DNA of 64,000 bases from Planomicrobium sp. Y74 (lineage in GTDB: Bacteria; Bacillota; Bacilli; Bacillales_A; Planococcaceae). The stretch spans positions 1 to 64,000 of the forward strand of contig NZ_RCWH01000008.1 of the NCBI RefSeq assembly GCF_003668635.1, written 5' to 3'. The first letter of the stretch is position 1. Each line of letters opens with the position of its first letter. The translations under genes and the position numbers were made by a program. Positions 59,938 to 64,000 of this stretch are shown here, one piece after another. The notes below the pieces were generated by a model. It made no database searches. It saw only the letters and a list, made by a program, of their open reading frames with translations, and had not been told where the DNA came from.

Positions 59938-60867
59938 ATGAAAAAGACTATGGGATTATTGGTAATGGCGTATGGTACGCCTTATAAAGAAGAAGATATT
60001 GAAAGATACTACACGCATATCCGCCGCGGCCGCAAGCCGAGCGAAGAAAGCTTGGAAGATCTCCGCAGCCGCTACCAGGCAATCGGCGGACTTTCGCCAT
60101 TGGCAAAAATCACAGAAGATCAGGCGAATGCTTTATGTGATCGCCTGAACGCTGTGCAGGATGATATCGAGTTCAAGGTTTACCTGGGCTTGAAGCACAT
60201 CGAGCCGTTCGTCGAAGACGGCGTTGAAGCCATGAAAAAAGACGGTATCACAGAAGCGGTTTCCATTGTTTTGGCGCCGCACTTCTCGACATTTTCTGTT
60301 AAGTCCTATAATGGACGCGCAGCTGAAGCGGCAGAAGGAGCAGGCATCAGCCTGACTTCTGTGGAAAGCTGGTACACAGAACCGAAATTCATCCAATACT
60401 GGAGCGAAAAAGTCAGCGCAGCATTTGCTGAAATGTCGGAAGAGGAACGAGCGAAATCATGCCTGATCGTTTCTGCGCATTCATTGCCTGAAAAAATTAT
60501 TGCAAACGGTGATCCATACCCGGACCAATTGAAAGAAACAGCTGATTTGATCGCCCAGGCTGCCGGCGTTGAAAACTACGAAGTAGGCTGGCAGAGTGCC
60601 GGACAGACGCCTGAACCTTGGATTGGACCTGATGTGCAGGACCTGACTCGTGAATTGCACGATGTAAAAGGCTATAATTCGTTTGTCTATACGCCAGTAG
60701 GATTTGTTGCAGATCACTTGGAAGTGCTGTTTGACAATGACTATGAATGTAAAGTGGTCTGTGACGAACTCGGTGCAGCTTACCGCCGCCCGGAAATGCC
60801 GAATGTACAGCCGTTGTTCATCGATGGCCTTGCTGATGTAGTTATGAAAAAACTGGCTGAAAAATAA
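59938..60867 (+). CDS. hemH: Ferrochelatase HemH (coproporphyrin ferrochelatase)
   Basis: 309 residues. Inserts ferrous iron into the porphyrin; in Firmicutes the substrate is coproporphyrin III (CpfC activity). Signatures: [45 protein letters not shown] with the catalytic His, [15 protein letters not shown] and [18 protein letters not shown] 59938 is 7 bases after AGAGGTG. In B. subtilis hemEHY form an operon. Here a repeat separates hemE and hemH, and hemY does not follow. Confidence 0.94.
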   Translation: MKKTMGLLVMAYGTPYKEEDIERYYTHIRRGRKPSEESLEDLRSRYQAIGGLSPLAKITEDQANALCDRLNAVQDDIEFKVYLGLKHIEPFVEDGVEAMKKDGITEAVSIVLAPHFSTFSVKSYNGRAAEAAEGAGISLTSVESWYTEPKFIQYWSEKVSAAFAEMSEEERAKSCLIVSAHSLPEKIIANGDPYPDQLKETADLIAQAAGVENYEVGWQSAGQTPEPWIGPDVQDLTRELHDVKGYNSFVYTPVGFVADHLEVLFDNDYECKVVCDELGAAYRRPEMPNVQPLFIDGLADVVMKKLAEK

Positions 60868-60950
60868 TTGGATTTATTTTTTCAGGCTTAAAGCAGGCAG
60901 AAAGAAACAGCTGGTTTTCCTGCGAATGAAACCTTGGAGGATTAAATCGA

Positions 60951-61427
60951 ATGAAAAAAATGATTTGGATAGCCATATTAGCCGGAATGCTGCTGTTGGC
61001 AGCATGTGGGGAAGAAGAAGCTGATACTTCTGGAACAGGCACGAACTTAAATCCAATCGAAACTGCATTCAATTCAGCGGAAACAGCTGATCCTGAAGAA
61101 AAAGTGACTCTTTCAGTTACAGTTATGCAAGGTGAAGAACTTGTGGAAGATGCTGATGAAGTGGTTTTTGAAGTCTGGGAATCCGGACACCGTGATGAAA
61201 GTGAAATGCTTCCAGCCGAACATGTTGGTGAAGGTGTTTATGAAGCTGAGACTACTTTTGAAGAAGAGGGACTTTACTTCGCACAGGCGCATACCAATGC
61301 ACGCCGCATGCACGTGATGCCAAAACAAGAGATTACAGTCGGTAATCCGGATCCTGAATCGATTGTGCCGGATAACAGTGATGATGCAACAGGCATGGAT
61401 AAGATGGATGGCCATGAGGGCCATTGA
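60951..61427 (+). CDS. YtkA/FixH-like domain lipoprotein
   Basis: 158 residues. The lipoprotein signal peptide ends LLLAAC (Cys about 19), and an acidic linker leads to a YtkA-like beta domain (VTLSVTVMQGEELVEDADEV, GVYEAETTFEEEGLYFAQAH). The tail contains Met and His residues (ARRMHVMPK and GMDKMDGHEGH) that could bind copper or another metal. It is anchored outside the membrane. Located where hemY would be expected. The ribosome site is CTTGGAGG. Function unknown, and a metal-handling role is inference. Confidence 0.78.
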   Translation: MKKMIWIAILAGMLLLAACGEEEADTSGTGTNLNPIETAFNSAETADPEEKVTLSVTVMQGEELVEDADEVVFEVWESGHRDESEMLPAEHVGEGVYEAETTFEEEGLYFAQAHTNARRMHVMPKQEITVGNPDPESIVPDNSDDATGMDKMDGHEGH

Positions 61428-61444
61428 TACAGTTTATAGAACTA

Positions 61445-61479
61445 AAAAAGGCAGGCGCAAAAATGCGCCTGCCTTTTTT
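61445..61479. terminator. Terminator after the YtkA-like gene
   Basis: AAAGGCAGGCGCA pairs with TGCGCCTGCCTTT, with A and T runs. Confidence 0.92.
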
Positions 61480-61493
61480 CATGATTAATTGTT

Positions 61494-61536
61494 GAAACTC
61501 CAGTGCCTGACTTTGTACAGGCACTTTCGCTTTTCT
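61494..61536 (+). repeat. Family B repeat remnant B9 (central part deleted)
   Basis: GAAACTCCAGTGCCTGAC is joined to TTTGTACAGGCACTTTCGC and TTTTC. Both ends of family B are kept and the middle is lost, with the AGTGCCT/AGGCACT stem intact. It overlaps the last base pairs of yhfH. Confidence 0.7.
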
Positions 61537-61660
61537 ATAATTCAGTGCAGGAATTGCATTGAGTACCGTAGCACTCATGCTGTTCTTCAATTTGTTCCCC
61601 ACAAGTTGCACATTGTTTTGGCGGCAGGTTCTTGAAAAATTCGACTACGTTCTCAATCAT
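61535..61660 (-). CDS. yhfH: YhfH-like zinc-ribbon small protein, 41 aa
   Basis: 41 residues beginning MIENVVEFFKNLPPKQCATC and ending CYGTQCNSCTEL. The cysteine pairs CATC and CNSC form a likely zinc ribbon, with CGEQIEEQHE between. It resembles B. subtilis YhfH, also encoded near lplJ. The ribosome site AAAGGAG is 9 bases before ATG 61660. The stop codon lies at the edge of a family B remnant. Function unknown. Confidence 0.78.
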   Translation of the reverse strand: MIENVVEFFKNLPPKQCATCGEQIEEQHECYGTQCNSCTEL

Positions 61661-61803
61661 TCATTCCAGCTCCTTTTTGTTATAGTACTGTGTTAATTAA
61701 TAATAGTGTATTATAACAGTTTAAAGAAGTCAACTCTAAACCGTGAATAATTTTCAATTATCCGTTAAACTGAAATCAGGAAACAATCTAAAGGAGAGAG
61801 ATT

Positions 61804-62796
61804 ATGTATTTCGTAGACAATAAGGGAATTACCGATCCACGCATCAATCTGGCTATTGAAGAATATCTTTTGAAAAACATGGATGTAGAGAAAGATCCCT
61901 TCCTGCTGTTCTATATCAATGAACCATCGATCATCATCGGGAAAAATCAGAATACCGCTGAAGAAATCAACACGGATTATGTTGATTCCAATGGTATCCA
62001 CGTGGTACGCCGTTTGTCTGGTGGCGGCGCGGTTTATCATGATCTTGGCAATTTGAATTACAGTTTCATCACAGTTGATGATGGGGAGAGCTTCCGTAAT
62101 TTCCGTAAATTCACGGAGCCGGTTGTAAAAGCGCTTAACGATTTGGGCGTCAACGCCGAGTTGTCCGGCCGCAATGATCTGATGGCTGAAGGACGCAAGA
62201 TTTCTGGGAATGCTCAATTTTCTACAAGAGGCCGTATGTACAGCCATGGTACTTTAATGTTTGATACGAATGTGGATGAAGTTGTGTCTGCACTCAAAGT
62301 GAGCAAGGAGAAAATCGAATCGAAAGGCATTAAATCGATTCGCAGCCGAGTAGCCAATATTTCAGAGTTTCTGGAAAAACCGATGACTGTCACGGAATTC
62401 CGGTCTGCGATTCTCCACTCCATTTTCGAAGGCGAGGAAAACGTAAAACTTTGGGAACTGACGGATAAGGACTGGGAAGGCATACATGAAATTTCCCGTC
62501 AGCGTTATGGCAACTGGGACTGGAACTACGGTAAATCACCGAAATTCAACGTAAAGCATTCACACAGATTCCCGGTTGGCGGCATTGATGTACGTTTGCA
62601 GGTTGAAAAAGGTTTAGTGGAAGACGCAAAAATCTTTGGTGATTTCTTTGGAGTCGGAGATGTATCCGAACTTGAAAATGCTATTACCGGTGTAAAATAC
62701 GAGCGCGCTGCCTTGGACGAAGCGATTGAAGGAATCGATGTTCCGAAACTTCTCGGGGGCATTACGAAAGAGGAATTCCTGAAATTAATTTATTAA
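61804..62796 (+). CDS. lplJ: Lipoate-protein ligase LplJ
   Basis: 330 residues. Activates free lipoate with ATP and attaches it to E2 and GcvH proteins. Signatures: the opening YFVDNKGITDPRINLAIEEY, VRRLSGGGAVYHDLGNLNYS, SGRNDLMAEGRKISGNAQF and the lysine-bearing SKGIKSIRSRVANISEF region. It carries the C-terminal lipoate domain (WDWNYGKSPKFNVKHSHRFP). The ribosome site AAAGGAGAG precedes ATG 61804. Single gene, divergent from yhfH. Confidence 0.94.
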   Translation: MYFVDNKGITDPRINLAIEEYLLKNMDVEKDPFLLFYINEPSIIIGKNQNTAEEINTDYVDSNGIHVVRRLSGGGAVYHDLGNLNYSFITVDDGESFRNFRKFTEPVVKALNDLGVNAELSGRNDLMAEGRKISGNAQFSTRGRMYSHGTLMFDTNVDEVVSALKVSKEKIESKGIKSIRSRVANISEFLEKPMTVTEFRSAILHSIFEGEENVKLWELTDKDWEGIHEISRQRYGNWDWNYGKSPKFNVKHSHRFPVGGIDVRLQVEKGLVEDAKIFGDFFGVGDVSELENAITGVKYERAALDEAIEGIDVPKLLGGITKEEFLKLIY

Positions 62797-62806
62797 GAAA
62801 TAGTGA

Positions 62807-62833
62807 AGAGCCTGCTTTTAAGCAGGCTCTTTT
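62807..62833 (+). terminator. Terminator after lplJ
   Basis: AGAGCCTGCTT pairs with AAGCAGGCTCT, followed by TTT. Confidence 0.9.
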
Positions 62834-62869
62834 GTTAGAATGGAAAGAAAAAGGAAGGGGGGATCTTTC

Positions 62870-63574
62870 ATGTCGGCGCAACGAATATTTATCGTGGAAG
62901 ATGATTTGAAAATAGCTGAAATGCTGGCGGAAACACTCCGGAAATACCATTATGATGTAGAAACTGCAAAAGATTTCGATCGGATCCTGGACGAGGCTGA
63001 AGCATTCGATCCCCATCTGATCCTGCTTGATATAAATCTTCCATCATATGATGGCTACTATTGGTGCAGGCAGCTGCGGCTTACAACTACATGCCCCATC
63101 ATCTTCATTTCTGCCCGGTCAGGTGAAATGGATCAGATTTTTGCCTTGGAAAACGGTGGAGATGACTTTATAACGAAACCTTTCCATTATGAAATCGTCC
63201 TTGCAAAAATAAGAAGCCATCTCCGCAGAGCATACGGGGAATATGCTTTGAAACAGGAAGAACGAACGGTGAAAGCAGGCCGTCTCACTCTATACATGGA
63301 AAGAATGGAACTTCACGTGAAAAATGAAGTGATTCCACTGCAAAAGAAAGAAGCGACTGTTCTTGGGCTTTTGCTGGCCCAGTATCCCAAAGTTGTTTCC
63401 AGGGAACAATTATTAGAGGAACTTTGGGATGATCAGGCGTTTGTTGATGAAAACACCCTTAACGTAAATATGACCAGAGTGCGTAAGAAGCTGGCAGATT
63501 ACAACGTGCAATCCGTCATTGAAACTGTCAGGGGAGCGGGATATCGCATGTTGGTCGATGAGGGGGAACTTTGA
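62870..63574 (+). CDS. OmpR-type response regulator (BceR/GraR-like)
   Basis: 234 residues. The receiver domain has FIVEDDLKIAEML and the phosphoryl Asp in LILLDINLPSYDG (about residue 52), and a Lys in FITKPFHYE. The C-terminal OmpR winged helix includes LTLYMERMELHVKNEVIPLQ and VNMTRVRKKLADYNVQSVIETV (cut: VNMTRVRKKLADYN). Its kinase partner is of the intramembrane-sensing type, so the pair resembles BceRS/GraRS systems that detect cell-wall antibiotics and control ABC exporters. ATG 62870 follows GGAAGGGGGG. Overlaps the kinase gene by one base. Confidence 0.88.
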   Translation: MSAQRIFIVEDDLKIAEMLAETLRKYHYDVETAKDFDRILDEAEAFDPHLILLDINLPSYDGYYWCRQLRLTTTCPIIFISARSGEMDQIFALENGGDDFITKPFHYEIVLAKIRSHLRRAYGEYALKQEERTVKAGRLTLYMERMELHVKNEVIPLQKKEATVLGLLLAQYPKVVSREQLLEELWDDQAFVDENTLNVNMTRVRKKLADYNVQSVIETVRGAGYRMLVDEGEL

Positions 63575-64000
63575 TGCTTCGCCTCTTCCTCAAAGAACAC
63601 GCAGCTTATATGGTTTTCCAGGCGGTATTGGTCGCTTTTATCATGATTCTGTATTGGCTGGATGGATTTCGCAATATAGATACAGCGATTTATTCATTCG
63701 TCATCAGCATTCTGTTGACAGCAGCATTTTTGGGTGCCCGCTACATAAAGCGTTATCGCTATTACAAAAAAATCTGTGAAAGCCCGGCTGCAATGGAGCA
63801 TATGCTGCAAAAGGAAGGCCGGTCACCCGAACAGATCCAGACAGACCTTTATCTTCAGAAACTGTATAAGGTTTATCAGAACGAAGTCCAAACCTTGTAT
63901 GCATCACAGTCCAGGCATTTGCAATTCATGAATCAATGGGTGCATCAGATGAAAACTCCGATTTCCGTGATTCAGCTGCTGCTTCAGAACCCTGATAATC
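63574..64000 (+). CDS. Intramembrane-sensing histidine kinase (BceS-like), 3'-truncated by window edge
   Basis: 142 residues visible. Two membrane helices lie at the N terminus (about 12-30 and 37-55) with only a few residues between, the hallmark of intramembrane-sensing kinases. A linker follows, and then the H box FMNQWVHQMKTPISVIQLLL with the phospho-acceptor His. The start ATG overlaps the regulator stop (TGATG frame), with GAGGGGGA upstream. The ABC transporter usually encoded next would lie beyond 64000. Confidence 0.85.
   Translation, partial: MLRLFLKEHAAYMVFQAVLVAFIMILYWLDGFRNIDTAIYSFVISILLTAAFLGARYIKRYRYYKKICESPAAMEHMLQKEGRSPEQIQTDLYLQKLYKVYQNEVQTLYASQSRHLQFMNQWVHQMKTPISVIQLLLQNPDN

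Overview
The window looks like a chromosomal segment from a low-to-mid GC Gram-positive of the Bacillales, most likely the Planococcaceae (Planococcus, Planomicrobium or Sporosarcina-like). Evidence: AGGAGG-type ribosome binding sites, frequent TTG/GTG starts, a Bacillus-type tRNA cluster, and gene neighbourhoods recalled from Bacillus subtilis 168 (pgcA-yhcY-yhcZ; bmrCD-yheE-yheB-yheA; yhaR-yhaQPONM-prsA-scoC-yhaH-trpP-hit-ecsAB-yhaA-hmoB-hemEH-yhfH-lplJ). No phage, integrase, transposase, rRNA or CRISPR array is seen.

Layout. 1-1.25 kb: end of a tRNA cluster (Asp partial, Phe, Thr, Tyr, Trp, His, His, Gln, Gly, Cys, Leu, plus a separately promoted second Leu). 1.3-8.2 kb: housekeeping genes (C45-type Ntn hydrolase, B3/B4-domain protein, queG-trmL, aldo/keto reductase, RluA-type pseudouridine synthase, disulfide-forming pair bdbC plus a thioredoxin-like protein). 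8.3-15 kb: yhcX, pgcA, the yhcYZ two-component system, and an RsgA-type GTPase behind a small-ORF/terminator leader. 15.4-18.6 kb: ehuBCDA ectoine/hydroxyectoine importer. 18.7-22.4 kb: acyl-CoA dehydrogenase, APH-fold kinase and P450 behind a TetR-like operator. 22.5-28.4 kb: membrane and stress genes (DUF2512, DUF2254, MscS, CDF exporter, CNNM-type CBS protein). 28.7-32.9 kb: ChrA, kynU-kynB, a cysteine-less LMW-phosphatase relative and a universal stress protein. 33.1-39.2 kb: a heterodimeric BmrCD-like multidrug ABC exporter behind a leader-peptide/terminator attenuator, then yheE/yheB/yheA. 39.7-57.7 kb: the yha-ecs block (ABC transporters, SOS-type nuclease operon, PrsA foldase, ScoC regulator, TRAP-regulated trpP). 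57.7-62.8 kb: heme turnover and synthesis, a lipoprotein, YhfH and lipoate ligase. 62.9 kb to the end: a BceRS-type two-component system cut by the window edge.

The most unusual content lies between genes. Two dispersed repeat families occupy many intergenic gaps. Family A (about 340-420 bp when complete) carries inverted terminal repeats and internal stems. Family B (about 120 bp) folds end to end into a hairpin, sometimes in tandem arrays of two or three. In both families separate copies differ by compensatory base changes that keep the stems paired. Other regulatory observations are two leader-ORF/terminator cassettes (rsgA, bmrCD), four GAG triplets with exact 2-nt spacing over the trpP ribosome binding site, a LexA-like box before yhaO, and an intercistronic hairpin in the ehu operon. 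The ACAD/kinase/P450 cluster is a candidate 4-hydroxy-acid catabolic module. All functional assignments rest on sequence reading and recalled family knowledge; no database search was run.
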